DNA of 64,000 bases, taken from Schaalia sp. ZJ405. Its GTDB lineage: Bacteria > Actinomycetota > Actinomycetes > Actinomycetales > Actinomycetaceae. Positions 31,440-40,711 of this stretch are shown here, one piece after another (the first letter of the stretch is position 1; each line of letters opens with the position of its first letter). The stretch is taken from assembly GCF_011038885.2 (NCBI RefSeq), contig NZ_CP064952.1, forward strand, positions 682,001 to 746,000, read 5' to 3'. The notes beneath the pieces are model-generated. The model saw only the letters and a program-made list of their open reading frames with translations. It was not told where the DNA came from and searched no databases. Made by a program: the position numbers and the translations under genes.

Positions 31440-31736
31440 ATGTCACGAATCAGTACCGAAGAGGTCGCCCGCGTCGCGGGGCTGGCCCACATCGCATTGA
31501 CTCCAGAAGAGATCGAACGCTTTGCCGGGGAACTTGACGTCATCACGACGTCCGTTGCCAAGGTGTCCGAGGTCGCCACCCCGGATGTTCCGGCAACATC
31601 CCATCCGATTCCGTTAACGAATGTGTGGCGCGAGGACGAGGTCGGGGAAACAGTGGACCGCGACGAAGTGCTTGCTCAGGCACCGGAATCGCAAGACGGA
31701 ATGTTCCTTGTTCCGCAGATCCTTGGGGAGGACTGA
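31440..31736 (+). CDS. gatC: Aspartyl/glutamyl-tRNA(Asn/Gln) amidotransferase subunit C
   Basis: A 98-residue GatC with the family N-terminus [21 protein letters not shown] and the C-terminal LVPQILGED tail. It stabilises GatA-GatB. Its stop overlaps the gatA start by one base (TGATG), showing tight coupling in gatCAB. Confidence 0.95.
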   Translation: MSRISTEEVARVAGLAHIALTPEEIERFAGELDVITTSVAKVSEVATPDVPATSHPIPLTNVWREDEVGETVDRDEVLAQAPESQDGMFLVPQILGED

Positions 31737-33274
31737 TGAAGGACATACTCACGAAGAGCGCGCTGGAACTGGCGGATCTCCTGGCCGCAGGAACGATCAC
31801 CAGCGTGGAACTCACTCAGGCCTGCTTAGATCGCATTGAGGCACTCAACCCGAAGATTAACGCTTTCCTTCATGTTGACCGTGAGGGTGCGCTGGCAACT
31901 GCCGCGGACGTGGATGCGCGCCGAGCTGCGGGGGAGAAACTCCACCGGCTGGCCGGTGTGCCGATCGCACTCAAAGACAACATGGTGGTCCGGGGGATGC
32001 CAACGACGTGCGCCTCGAAAATTCTTCAGGGATGGCTGCCCCCTTACGATGCGACGATCACGGTGAAAATCCGCCAGGCGGGTCTGCCGATTGTTGGCAA
32101 GACCAACATGGATGAGTTTGCGATGGGATCATCGACCGAACATTCAGCTTTCGGTCCAACGCTGAACCCGTGGGACACAGCCCGGATCCCGGGTGGGTCC
32201 GGTGGCGGTTCAGCCGCGGCCGTGGCCGCGTTCATGGTGCCTCTGGCTTTGGGGTCGGACACGGGTGGGTCGATTCGTCAGCCTGGGTCAGTCACGGGAA
32301 CCGTCGGAGCCAAACCGACCTACGGTGCGGTTTCGCGCTACGGCCTGGTGGCGATGGCTTCCTCCCTCGATCAGATCGGTCCGGTGACTCGCACGGTTGC
32401 TGATGCCGCTGCTTTGACGGAACTCATCGGTGGGCACGATCCCGCGGATTCGACGTCTCTGAACGAGCCGGTTCCCCCGCTTGTCGAGGCAGCTCGCGTA
32501 GTTGCTGAAAAGGGCGCAATTGAGGGACTGCGGGTTGGAGTCGTCAAGGAATTGTCGGGTGAGGGTTACGCCCCCGATGTTCTTACGGCGTTCAACGAAA
32601 CAGTGGAGAAGCTACGTGATGCCGGAGCTGACATCGTTGAGGTGTCGTGCCCGAGCTTCGACTACGCGCTCGCGGCCTATTACCTCATCATGCCGGCGGA
32701 GGTTTCTTCCAACCTTGCTCGCTTCGACGGGATCCGTTACGGCATCCGCGTGGAACCAACGCAGGGGCCGGTGACGGCGCAACGAGTCATGGCTGCCACC
32801 CGTGAGGCTGGGTTCGGCGACGAAGTCAAGCGCCGCATTATCTTGGGAACACACGTCCTCTCCGCCGGGTTCTTTGATGCGTATTACGGATCAGCCCAGA
32901 AGGTCCGCACCCTCATTCAGCGTGATTTCGCGCGGGTGTTTGAGAATGTTGACGTGTTGGTGTCGCCGACGGCTCCGACGACCGCCTTTAAGTTCGGTGA
33001 CAAGATTGACGACCCGATGGCGATGTACTTGAACGACATCGCGACGATTCCAGCGAACCTCGCGGGTGTTCCCGCGATGAGCGTTCCTAATGCCGTGTCG
33101 GATGAGGGGCTGCCGGTGGGCTTCCAGATCATTGCTCCGGCCCACGGGGATCAGCGGATGTACGAGGTCGCTCAGTTGGTCGAGACACTCAGCGACGATG
33201 TGGTGTCGCAGTGCCCGGCCGCGCAGTGGGACGAGAAGTCGGCGCAGGCTGGCGAGGTTCAGGAGGAGAAGTGA
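31736..33274 (+). CDS. gatA: Aspartyl/glutamyl-tRNA amidotransferase subunit A
   Basis: The glutaminase/amidase subunit that frees ammonia for transamidation of Glu-tRNA(Gln) or Asp-tRNA(Asn). The 512-residue protein carries the amidase triad: the Lys in PIALKDNM near residue 80, the cis-Ser in [10 protein letters not shown] near 156, and the Ser nucleophile in [11 protein letters not shown] near 180. The start overlaps the gatC stop. A tRNA-Gln gene and gltX are in the same window, but whether this organism uses the pathway for Gln, Asn or both is not determined here. Confidence 0.96.
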   Translation: MKDILTKSALELADLLAAGTITSVELTQACLDRIEALNPKINAFLHVDREGALATAADVDARRAAGEKLHRLAGVPIALKDNMVVRGMPTTCASKILQGWLPPYDATITVKIRQAGLPIVGKTNMDEFAMGSSTEHSAFGPTLNPWDTARIPGGSGGGSAAAVAAFMVPLALGSDTGGSIRQPGSVTGTVGAKPTYGAVSRYGLVAMASSLDQIGPVTRTVADAAALTELIGGHDPADSTSLNEPVPPLVEAARVVAEKGAIEGLRVGVVKELSGEGYAPDVLTAFNETVEKLRDAGADIVEVSCPSFDYALAAYYLIMPAEVSSNLARFDGIRYGIRVEPTQGPVTAQRVMAATREAGFGDEVKRRIILGTHVLSAGFFDAYYGSAQKVRTLIQRDFARVFENVDVLVSPTAPTTAFKFGDKIDDPMAMYLNDIATIPANLAGVPAMSVPNAVSDEGLPVGFQIIAPAHGDQRMYEVAQLVETLSDDVVSQCPAAQWDEKSAQAGEVQEEK

Positions 33275-34767
33275 TGTCAGAACTCATGGATTACGAGCTG
33301 GCCGCGAAGAAATTTGATCCCGTCCTCGGTATTGAGGTTCATGTCGAGCTGGGAACGAAGACGAAGATGTTTGATGCGGCCCCAAACGCATTTGGCGGCG
33401 ACCCGAACACCTATGTCACGCCGGTGTCCCTCGGTCTTCCCGGATCTCTTCCGGTGGTTAACCACAGGGCCGTTGAGTATGCGATCAAAATTGGTTTAGC
33501 CCTTAACTGCACGATTGCTCAGTCGTGTCGTTTCGCTCGGAAGAACTACTTTTATCCGGACCTGACGAAAGCCTTCCAGACCTCGCAGTCGGATGAACCA
33601 ATTGCTCACGACGGCTGGGTGGATGTTGAGCTTGAGGACGGCACGGTGTTCCGTGTGGAGATCGAGCGTGCACACATGGAAGAGGACGCGGGGAAGAACA
33701 CCCACGTCGGTGGCGCTGATGGTCGTATCCAGGGAGCGGAGTATTCGCTGGTTGATTACAACCGTGCGGGTGTGCCTTTGGTTGAGATCGTCACTCGTCC
33801 GATCGAGGGCGCGGGGGAGCGCGCTCCCGAGGTTGCGGCCGCGTATGTGCAGACGCTGAGGGATATTTTCCGTGCGCTTGGTGTCTCGGAGGCCCGCATG
33901 GAGCGTGGAAACGTCCGTGCCGATATCAATGTGTCGTTGCGTCCTGATCCCAAGGCCCCGTTGGGGACGCGTACCGAAACAAAGAACGTCAATTCATTCC
34001 GTGGGATCGCCTCGGCGGTGCGTTTCGAGATGCAACGCCAGGCAGCGATTCTTGATGCGGGTGGGACGATCATTCAGGAGACCCGTCATTTCCACGAGGA
34101 GGATGGGTCGACGTCCTCGGGTCGTGAGAAGTCGGACGCTGAGGACTACCGTTACTTCCCTGAACCAGACCTTGTTCCTGTGGCTCCCGCTCGCGAGTGG
34201 GTGGAGGAGCTGCGTGCCAGCCTGCCGGAACTTCCCGTTGCCAAGCGTCGGCGCTTGCGTCAGGAGTGGGGTTTCGCCGACATGGAAATGCGTGATGTCA
34301 TCAACGCGGGTGCCCTGGAGATTATTGAAGACACCGTTGCCGCGGGGGCCTCGCCCGCTGCGGCGCGTAAGTGGTGGATGGGTGAGTTGTCGCGTCGCGC
34401 GAAAGAACGTGAGTGTGCGCTCGAAGATATGCCGGTGACACCTCAGCAGGTCGCTGAGCTTGAGGGCCTGATCGAGGCGGGGCGTATCAACGATAAGCTG
34501 GCGCGCCAGGCCCTCGAAGGAGTACTTGCCGGCGAGGGAAGCCCCACTGAGGTTGTTGAGGCTCGTGGTCTTGAGGTTGTCTCCGACGACGGCGCTCTCA
34601 CAGCTGCTGTTCGCGAGGCCGTGGATGCCAACCCGGATATTGTGGCAAAAATTCAGGGAGGCAAGGTCCAGGCCGCTGGAGCCCTTGTGGGTGCGGTGAT
34701 GAAGGCGACGCGCGGCCAGGCTGATGCTGCCCGAGTCCGCGAGTTGATCATGGAGATGGTTGGTTAG
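33274..34767 (+). CDS. gatB: Aspartyl/glutamyl-tRNA amidotransferase subunit B
   Basis: The kinase/transamidation subunit that activates the mischarged tRNA. 497 residues from ATG 33274, with AGGAGG upstream; GTG 33271 is an alternative. Visible blocks are [16 protein letters not shown] near the N-terminus, [14 protein letters not shown] near 90, [27 protein letters not shown], and the C-terminal YqeY-like helical tail domain. It overlaps gatA by one base and is the last gene of gatCAB. Confidence 0.96.
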   Translation: MSELMDYELAAKKFDPVLGIEVHVELGTKTKMFDAAPNAFGGDPNTYVTPVSLGLPGSLPVVNHRAVEYAIKIGLALNCTIAQSCRFARKNYFYPDLTKAFQTSQSDEPIAHDGWVDVELEDGTVFRVEIERAHMEEDAGKNTHVGGADGRIQGAEYSLVDYNRAGVPLVEIVTRPIEGAGERAPEVAAAYVQTLRDIFRALGVSEARMERGNVRADINVSLRPDPKAPLGTRTETKNVNSFRGIASAVRFEMQRQAAILDAGGTIIQETRHFHEEDGSTSSGREKSDAEDYRYFPEPDLVPVAPAREWVEELRASLPELPVAKRRRLRQEWGFADMEMRDVINAGALEIIEDTVAAGASPAAARKWWMGELSRRAKERECALEDMPVTPQQVAELEGLIEAGRINDKLARQALEGVLAGEGSPTEVVEARGLEVVSDDGALTAAVREAVDANPDIVAKIQGGKVQAAGALVGAVMKATRGQADAARVRELIMEMVG

Positions 34768-34809
34768 CCTGCTGTCTGTTCCCTTTGGCGGAGTTTCATT
34801 GACGAGGAC

Positions 34810-34845
34810 GCCCCCGTGCCAGATCTGTGGCACGGGGGTTTCCTT
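34810..34845 (+). terminator. Terminator of gatCAB
   Basis: The arms CCCCCGTGCC (34811-34820) and GGCACGGGGG (34829-34838) are followed by TTTCCTTT. A copy of ATTGACGAGGACG abuts the stem at 34798-34810. Confidence 0.85.
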
Positions 34846-35109
34846 TGTCCTCGGCACATGTTCGGCGATGATGAGCGGGGGACAGAAACGGTGGTGTTGT
34901 TGAGGATGTGACTGCCGTTTTGACGTGCAGTTACTGCGGGACAGAGGTGCCTTCCCCATTGGATTTAAGTCTTAAACTCAAGATAACAATTTGATTACAA
35001 AGCGTAGAGTTTTGCCTCAAATGGTCGCGAACGCCCCGAAAAGTGGTGAACACTGTCACCCATAAGGGGTGGCGCAGACGCGCCGTCACAACTGTTCGAC
35101 GGAGAACCT
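34846..35109 (+). promoter_or_regulatory. Upstream region of the sugar ABC operon with a candidate operator
   Basis: The only structured element is the palindrome TTTAAGTCTTAAA (34964-34976), about 130 bp before the ATPase start. It could bind the ROK regulator encoded at 40712-41899 or another repressor. The following AT-rich stretch to about 35015 probably contains the promoter. No small gene was seen. Confidence 0.4.
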
Positions 35110-36657
35110 ATGGCAACTCTAAGAAATGAACGCCGCGTTCTTGAGATGCGGAATATCACCAAAGTATTCCCCGGTGTCGTTGCACTCGACGATGTGAATC
35201 TTGACGTTCGCGCCGAGGAAATTCACGCGATCTGCGGAGAGAACGGCGCCGGCAAGTCCACACTCATGAAGGTGCTCTCGGGAGTTCACCCCCACGGAAC
35301 CTATTCGGGCACAATCCTCTTCGACGGCGAGGAAGTGCAGTTCTCTTCCATTCGCGACTCAGAAAAACTGGGCATCGTCATCATTCACCAGGAGCTTGCC
35401 CTGATTCCGCAATTGTCGATTGCGGAAAACATGTTCATGGGAAACGAGATCACTCGTCGCGGGGCGATCAATTGGCATGAAACCCGCAAGCTGGCACGCA
35501 AGTTCATGGCGGAAGTCGGACTGGACGAAGACCCCGACACTCTGATCAAAGACATCGGCGTTGGCAAACAGCAGCTCGTGGAAATCGCGAAGGCCTTGGC
35601 GAAAGACGTCAAGCTCTTGATCCTCGACGAACCGACATCAGCGCTCAACGAAGAAGAGTCTGCCCACCTGCTCAATCTCATGCGCAAGCAGCGCGAACGC
35701 GGGGTTGCCCAGGTGATCATTTCCCATAAGCTCGACGAGATCGAACAAATTGCCGATGCCGTCACCGTGATCCGCGATGGGAAAACCGTTGGCTGGTTGG
35801 ATCATGAGAAGGGAACCATCGACCAGGACGAGATCATCCGCCTGATGGTTGGTCGCTCGCTCGATCACCGCTTCCCGGATCGTCACCCGGAGATCGGCGA
35901 TGTGAAATTTGAGATCCACGATTGGTGGGTTCGCCACCCGGTCAACACCGAACGGTGGGTGTGCAAGGGCGCCAACATCACGGTTCGGGCCGGCGAAGTC
36001 GTTGGTCTGGCCGGCCTCATGGGGGCGGGACGCACCGAACTGGCCCGCTCAGTGTTTGGCCGTTCCTACGGAGTATGGGAATCGGGACGTCTGACCATCG
36101 ACGGTCAGGACGTCAACGCGGGCAGCGTCCCCGAGGCCATTAGTCAGGGGATTGCGTACCTCTCCGAAGACCGGAAGATGCTTGGCCTGAACCTGCTCGA
36201 CCAGATTCACCAATCGATCGTGTCGGCGAAGCCGCAAAAGATCACCCACGGTGGAGTGCTCAACATCCACGAAGGACTCAAAGTCGCCGAACAGTACCGC
36301 ACCGACCTGAGAATCAAAGCCCCGTCAGTGCTGACGGGTGTTGGCACGCTTTCGGGCGGTAACCAACAGAAAGTCGTCCTGGCCAAATGGATGTTCACCG
36401 ATCCTGAAGTCCTCATCCTTGACGAACCGACACGCGGCATTGACGTCGGAGCGAAGTACGAGATTTACACCTTTATTGACGCGCTGGCCCGCAGCGGCAA
36501 GGCCGTCATCGTCATCTCGTCGGAGCTTCCCGAACTTCTGGGCATCACCGACCGTATCTACACGATCTTCGAGGGCGAAGTGACGGGTGAGCTCCCCACC
36601 GCCCAGGCAGATCAAGAATCCCTCATGCACCTGATGACTTCCTCAGCGAAGCGCTGA
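35110..36657 (+). CDS. Monosaccharide ABC transporter, double ATPase subunit (MmsA/GguA/XylG type)
   Basis: A 515-residue tandem ATPase for a CUT2-class sugar importer. Domain 1 has Walker A GENGAGKST near residue 45, IHQELALIPQLS Q-loop, and LLILDEPTSALN. The signature is the divergent IGVGKQQLVEIAKAL. Domain 2 has a degenerate Walker A (LMGAGRTE), signature LSGGNQQKV and LILDEPTRGID, as is normal for CUT2 ATPases. It heads a three-gene operon with permease and binding protein. The nearest recognised relatives are multiple-sugar, xylose or arabinose systems; the sugar is not determined. Confidence 0.9.
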   Translation: MATLRNERRVLEMRNITKVFPGVVALDDVNLDVRAEEIHAICGENGAGKSTLMKVLSGVHPHGTYSGTILFDGEEVQFSSIRDSEKLGIVIIHQELALIPQLSIAENMFMGNEITRRGAINWHETRKLARKFMAEVGLDEDPDTLIKDIGVGKQQLVEIAKALAKDVKLLILDEPTSALNEEESAHLLNLMRKQRERGVAQVIISHKLDEIEQIADAVTVIRDGKTVGWLDHEKGTIDQDEIIRLMVGRSLDHRFPDRHPEIGDVKFEIHDWWVRHPVNTERWVCKGANITVRAGEVVGLAGLMGAGRTELARSVFGRSYGVWESGRLTIDGQDVNAGSVPEAISQGIAYLSEDRKMLGLNLLDQIHQSIVSAKPQKITHGGVLNIHEGLKVAEQYRTDLRIKAPSVLTGVGTLSGGNQQKVVLAKWMFTDPEVLILDEPTRGIDVGAKYEIYTFIDALARSGKAVIVISSELPELLGITDRIYTIFEGEVTGELPTAQADQESLMHLMTSSAKR

Positions 36658-36713
36658 CCCGGGGCGGCTCCCTAGGTTTCCAGATCCCACGCCTTACAAG
36701 GACATTGATACTT

Positions 36714-37979
36714 ATGAAACGCAATCTGAAAGAACTCTTTGGCGGTGACTTCCGCCAATTCGGAATGATCGCAGCCCTCATTGCGATTGCCCTGTTCTTC
36801 CAATGGAGGACGGACGGCAAAGTTTTCCAGGCCCAGAACCTCATGAACCTGGTCATGGGCAACACATACGTGCTGGTCCTGGCGATCGGCATGGTGCTGG
36901 TCATTATCGCGGGCCATATCGACCTCTCGGTTGGGTCGGTTGCCGCAACGGTCGGCATCATCGTTGCCATCGCCATGCGGGACCACAACGTGTCGCCGTG
37001 GCTGGCGATCCTCCTGGGAATGATCATCGGTATTCTCATCGGAACGTGGCAGGGATTCTGGGTGGCAAAGTGGGGGATTCCCGCCTTCATCGTCACGCTC
37101 GCGGGCATGTTGCTTTTCCGCGGGATGAACCAGTTCATTGGTCATTCGTTGACGGTTCCGGTTCCCGAGGTCTTCCAGTACCTGGGCGCAGGCTACCTTC
37201 CTGACATCGCTCCCGACGTCATCCCCTTCAACCTGCCGACAATGATCCTCGCGGTCCTTGCCGCGGTGGCAATCATTGGTGGCGAACTGCGTTCCCACAA
37301 GGTGAAGAACGAGGAAGGAGCAGTGAAGACCCCGCTGTGGATTCCGCTGCTGCGTTCGGGCGTCATTTCCCTGGTCATCGTGTGGTTCGGGTGGATCTTT
37401 GCCACGGGCCGTGAGGGAACATCCTTCCCCGTTCCGGGTGTCATCGTCGTCGTGCTGGCGCTCGTGTATTCCTTCATCGCGGAACGCACGATTCTTGGTC
37501 GGTCGGTTTACGCGATCGGTGGCAACAAGGCGGCTGCCGAGTTGACGGGCGTCAAGGTTGTCAAAACAAACTTCTTCGTTATCTGCAACTCCGCGTTCCT
37601 CGCTGCAATCGCGGGCATGTTGTTCATCGGTCGCTCAACGGCATCAGGTCCGGCTGACGGCAATATGTGGGAGCTTGACGCCATCGCCGCCGTGTTCATC
37701 GGTGGAGCTGCGGTTTCCGGTGGTATCGGAACGATCGGGGGAACAATGGTGGGTGCTCTCGTCATGGCTTTCCTCAATAACGGCCTCCAGCTGCTGGGCG
37801 TTGGTTCGGATATGACGCAGATGATTAAGGGCTTGGTTCTCCTCATTGCCGTTGCGTTGGACGTCTACTCCAAGCGTCAGGGCAAACGGTCGATCATCGG
37901 GACGTTCATGAATGCCCGCTCCCACCAAAAAGCCATGCAAGCAAAAGACTCAGCATCCCCAGATCAGGCATCCGCTTGA
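36714..37979 (+). CDS. Monosaccharide ABC transporter permease (MmsB/GguB/XylH type)
   Basis: A 421-residue CUT2 permease with ten or more hydrophobic helices. The conserved GHIDLSVGSVAA motif lies near residue 66, and GGAAVSGGIGTIGGTMVGALVM near 330 is the coupling region for the ATPase. The ATG at 36714 follows AAGGACA. It lies 56 bases after the ATPase gene. It shares long identical blocks with the permease at 42124, so the two are paralogues. Confidence 0.92.
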   Translation: MKRNLKELFGGDFRQFGMIAALIAIALFFQWRTDGKVFQAQNLMNLVMGNTYVLVLAIGMVLVIIAGHIDLSVGSVAATVGIIVAIAMRDHNVSPWLAILLGMIIGILIGTWQGFWVAKWGIPAFIVTLAGMLLFRGMNQFIGHSLTVPVPEVFQYLGAGYLPDIAPDVIPFNLPTMILAVLAAVAIIGGELRSHKVKNEEGAVKTPLWIPLLRSGVISLVIVWFGWIFATGREGTSFPVPGVIVVVLALVYSFIAERTILGRSVYAIGGNKAAAELTGVKVVKTNFFVICNSAFLAAIAGMLFIGRSTASGPADGNMWELDAIAAVFIGGAAVSGGIGTIGGTMVGALVMAFLNNGLQLLGVGSDMTQMIKGLVLLIAVALDVYSKRQGKRSIIGTFMNARSHQKAMQAKDSASPDQASA

Positions 37980-38277
37980 GGGAATGTTCATTGACGAGGA
38001 CGAGCGCGGCCTCACCTCTTCACGCGCGACGACAGTCACAACGCCTCCCGTTTTCTTCGGATCATGCGGAATGCGAAGTCGGCCTCGTCCTCGTCAATCA
38101 TCGTGAAAATTTCGCTTGGCGCAACGCGTTGACGCGTGGTGACGAAGCGAGTGTGGGAACTTTCGTGACGATGGAAAGTCCCACCACCCGGCTGTGCCGG
38201 ATCGGAACACCCGTTCCACATCCCTGACAGTGTCCAATCCGGGCACATGACAGAACAATCAACCAAAGAAGGACACA
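37980..38277. other. Intergenic gap inside the sugar ABC operon
   Basis: This 298-bp gap between permease and binding-protein genes holds two opposed copies of ATTGACGAGGACGAG, at 37990 (plus) and 38084-38098 (minus), giving an 80-bp-spaced inverted repeat. Such a structure could cap the upstream mRNA or set the ratio of binding protein to membrane subunits. AAGGA precedes the next ATG at 38278. Confidence 0.5.
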
Positions 38278-39411
38278 ATGAAAACGTTCAAGACACTTGC
38301 AGCCCTCACCGTTGCGGGCGCAATGGCTCTGACCATGAGTGCCTGCGGCGCTCGTGGCAGCAATGAATCCGCAGACTCGGGGGCAACTGATCAATCGGGT
38401 TCGTCTGAGGGAGTCTCTATCGGTATCGCGATGCCGCAGAAGACTTCGCAGAACTGGGTCGAGGCCGAGGAAATGTTCAAGGAAAACTGTCAGGAGATGA
38501 AGGTCGACTGCCAGATCCAATTCGCCAACGGCGGTGTTGCTGAGCAGCAGAACCAAATCTCGGCAATGATTGAGAACGGTGTGAAAGTTCTCGTGATCGG
38601 CGCGATTGACGGTTCGCAGCTGGGGACGCAGCTGGCTGCCGCGAAGGCTGCGGGTATCTCGGTCATTGCCTACGACCGTTTGCTGACGAACACAACGGAC
38701 CTGGACTACTACATCGCCTACGACAACTTCGGTGTTGGACAGCTTCAGGGCAAGGCCCTGCTTGAGGGCCTTGAAGCAAAGGGTGGAGACCATCCGTGGA
38801 ATATCGAGGTCTTCGCTGGTTCGCCTGACGATTCCAACTCCCTGAAGTTCTTCAACGGTGCGATGGATGTGCTTCAGCCCAAGATTGATGATGGCACCGT
38901 CATGATCAAGTCCGGTCAGAGTGAGTTCACGCAGGTGGCAACGCAGGGCTGGCTGCCGAAGAACGCTCAGGACCGTATGGCGGCGCTGCTGACCTCGACA
39001 TACCAGGGTGATGCCGTTCCTGACGGCGTGCTCTCCCCGAACGACACCCTGGGTCGTGCAATCATCACCGCTGTTGAGCAAGCCGGAAAGCCGATCCCGG
39101 TTGTTACCGGTCAGGACTCCGAGGATGAGTCGGTGACCTGGGTTGTTCAGGGACGCCAGTACTCAACGATCTTCAAGGACACTCGTCCGTTGGTCAAGAG
39201 CACGGTCATGCTGGCCATTGCGCTGGCCGGTGGTGAATCCGAGCCGAAGATCGACGGGGCAACTCTGGATGACAAGCAGTACGAATCCAAGGAAGGCAAC
39301 CCCGTGAAGTCTTTCCTGCTCACCCCGCAGATCGTCACGAAAGACAACGCAGCGGACATCTACAAGGATGACGCGACCCGTGCGAAGCTTGTTGAGGAAG
39401 CCTCGAAGTGA
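38278..39411 (+). CDS. Sugar ABC transporter substrate-binding lipoprotein (ChvE/XylF type)
   Basis: A 377-residue periplasmic-binding-protein-like type I fold, anchored outside the membrane by lipid on C23 (lipobox MSAC). A Ser/Gly/Asp-rich linker follows. Core motifs are SIGIAMPQKTSQNW (first strand), VLVIGAIDGSQLG, VIAYDRLLTNT and the late VTGQDSEDESV hinge, all typical of ChvE-like aldose-binding proteins. It is third in the operon after its ATPase and permease, an order different from the usual binding-protein-first layout. It may also feed the paralogous ATPase/permease pair at 39943 and 42124, which lacks its own binding protein. Confidence 0.92.
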   Translation: MKTFKTLAALTVAGAMALTMSACGARGSNESADSGATDQSGSSEGVSIGIAMPQKTSQNWVEAEEMFKENCQEMKVDCQIQFANGGVAEQQNQISAMIENGVKVLVIGAIDGSQLGTQLAAAKAAGISVIAYDRLLTNTTDLDYYIAYDNFGVGQLQGKALLEGLEAKGGDHPWNIEVFAGSPDDSNSLKFFNGAMDVLQPKIDDGTVMIKSGQSEFTQVATQGWLPKNAQDRMAALLTSTYQGDAVPDGVLSPNDTLGRAIITAVEQAGKPIPVVTGQDSEDESVTWVVQGRQYSTIFKDTRPLVKSTVMLAIALAGGESEPKIDGATLDDKQYESKEGNPVKSFLLTPQIVTKDNAADIYKDDATRAKLVEEASK

Positions 39412-39552
39412 GCATCTCCTGATCGCAGATGGTTTAAGCGCTTGTGGTGATTGTGCCTCACTCGGCACAGTTGCTGATACGACCACCGATCGGTTGGTGA
39501 GCGTTTAAGCTGTCAGCACTCATCGGCACCACTGTGAAATAGCCGAGACTTT

Positions 39553-39591
39553 GGGCGGTGGGGTGAAACGTGAAGTTTCACCCCACCGCCC
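39553..39591. terminator. Strong 17-bp hairpin terminator
   Basis: The perfect arms GGGCGGTGGGGTGAAAC (39553-39569) and GTTTCACCCCACCGCCC (39575-39591) enclose a five-base loop. It is placed about 140 bp after the binding-protein stop. Confidence 0.8.
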
Positions 39592-39594
39592 TTG

Positions 39595-39662
39595 TGTGTG
39601 TCCAGGCCGTGACGGCTTTGTGTCAACGACTGTGAGGGCTTGGTGTCCACGACCGTGATGGG
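39595..39662. repeat. Three degenerate 22-23-bp tandem repeats
   Basis: The consecutive units start GTGTCCAGGCCGTGACGG, GTGTCAACGACTGTGAGG and GTGTCCACGACCGTGATG, about 22-23 bp apart. Their function is unknown. Confidence 0.55.
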
Positions 39663-39706
39663 AGAGCCTGCTCTTCGACGGATCTCCCTGCCATGCGTGG
39701 TCGTTT

Positions 39707-39887
39707 GCGTCACAGTGAATCTATTCGTTGTGACGTTTTTGGTCTGAAACAGGGGTTTTGGCCGTTCTGAGGTCGTTTGCGTCACAGTGAATCTTTTCGT
39801 TGTGACGTTTTTGGCTGAAACCATCGATTTTCGGGCAATTTTTGGCCCTTCGCGTCACAGTGAATCTATTCGTTGTGACGTTTTTGG
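39707..39887. repeat. Three copies of a 36-bp palindromic hairpin unit
   Basis: The copies at 39707-39742, 39779-39814 and 39852-39887 each read CGTCACAGTGAAT, CT, then ATTCGTTGTGACG (TTTCG in copy 2), followed by TTTTTGG. Each is an imperfect palindrome closed by CGTCACA/TGTGACG. Spacing is 72-73 bp. They look like stacked terminators or a REP-type element; the spacers between them are mostly unrelated. Confidence 0.8.
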
Positions 39888-39942
39888 CTCACGCGTCGTC
39901 CCCACCCGTAGCGCCCCATCGTCCTCGTGAAAGGCCGAAAAT

Positions 39943-40695
39943 CTACGACGAACGGCGCACCCGTGTGGCCCCTGTAATTGCCGCAATAATCGTTTCGATT
40001 GACGCGTCCTGAGCGTCAAAAGACCCGTTGTTACGACCGTGGCGAAGGACCTCCACGCGATCCGAAACCGCCTTGACATCCGTCAAATTATGCGAAATGA
40101 ATAGCACGCCCAGGCCCATGTCGCGTAGGCGTTCAATGTGAGTAAGGACCTCCGCGGTCTGGCCGACCGACAGCGAAGCAGTCGGTTCGTCCAATACCAC
40201 CAGGCGAGGATTCGACACCAAGGTTCGTGCAATCGCAACGCACTGACGTTGCCCCGCCGACAACGACCGCAGGGGAACAGAGACATCCGGGATCTTTGAG
40301 TTCAACTGATCCAAGTATTCGCGGGCGCGCAACGCCATTTCGTCCTCGTCAAGGAAAGCTCCCTGAGTGTGCTCTTGACCAAGGAAGATATTCGACACCA
40401 CGTCTAAGTTGTCGCACAGGGCAAGTTCCTGGAATACCGTTGCCACGCCCAAAGCAATCGCAATCTGAGTTGTCGGAATAACCACGGGCTCGCCTTCGAT
40501 GCGGATGATGCCCGACGAGGGCTGGTGAACACCCGAAATCATCCGTGCCAGGGTCGACTTACCCGCCGCATTGTCACCCACGAGGGCGACAACCTCACGA
40601 GCGTTAACCGTCAGATCCACGCCTGCGAGAGCCTCAACCCCGCCGAAACGCTTCGTCACGTTCGACATCTGCAAAAGGGGAGCAGGGGTATTCAT
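39943..40695 (-). CDS. Sugar ABC transporter ATP-binding protein (FrcA type, single domain)
   Basis: A 250-residue single ATPase domain. Walker A is GDNAAGKST near residue 40, with the unusual DNAAG variant seen in FrcA-like proteins. VFQELALCDNLD is the Q-loop, LSAGQRQCVAIART the signature, LVVLDEPTAS Walker B, and FISHNL the H-loop. GGGAGG lies eight bases before ATG 40695. Its likely partner is the permease at 42124 on the opposite strand, across the ROK regulator. No binding protein accompanies it. Confidence 0.88.
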   Translation of the reverse strand: MNTPAPLLQMSNVTKRFGGVEALAGVDLTVNAREVVALVGDNAAGKSTLARMISGVHQPSSGIIRIEGEPVVIPTTQIAIALGVATVFQELALCDNLDVVSNIFLGQEHTQGAFLDEDEMALRAREYLDQLNSKIPDVSVPLRSLSAGQRQCVAIARTLVSNPRLVVLDEPTASLSVGQTAEVLTHIERLRDMGLGVLFISHNLTDVKAVSDRVEVLRHGRNNGSFDAQDASIETIIAAITGATRVRRSS

Positions 40696-40711
40696 TGCGG
40701 TGCCTCCCAAG

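Larger units (their letters stand above)
39412..39942. other. Repeat-rich intergenic region
   Basis: This 531-bp gap between the binding-protein gene and the convergent ATPase gene holds, in order, a strong hairpin terminator, three degenerate 22-23-bp repeats, and three copies of a 36-bp palindromic unit. The lower-quality reading frames through it consist of the repeats themselves and are not believed to be genes. Confidence 0.7.

Noticed and set aside
33994..34959. 321-residue frame antisense to gatB
   Set aside because: No family features, and the gatB coding strand is unambiguous.
38098..39081. 327-residue open frame antisense to the binding-protein gene
   Set aside because: It lies entirely opposite a clear lipoprotein gene, with no recognisable domains; it is a high-GC shadow frame.
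39707..39887. CRISPR array
   Set aside because: Only three repeats, palindromic to the centre, ending in T-runs, with no cas genes; a terminator or REP-like unit fits better.
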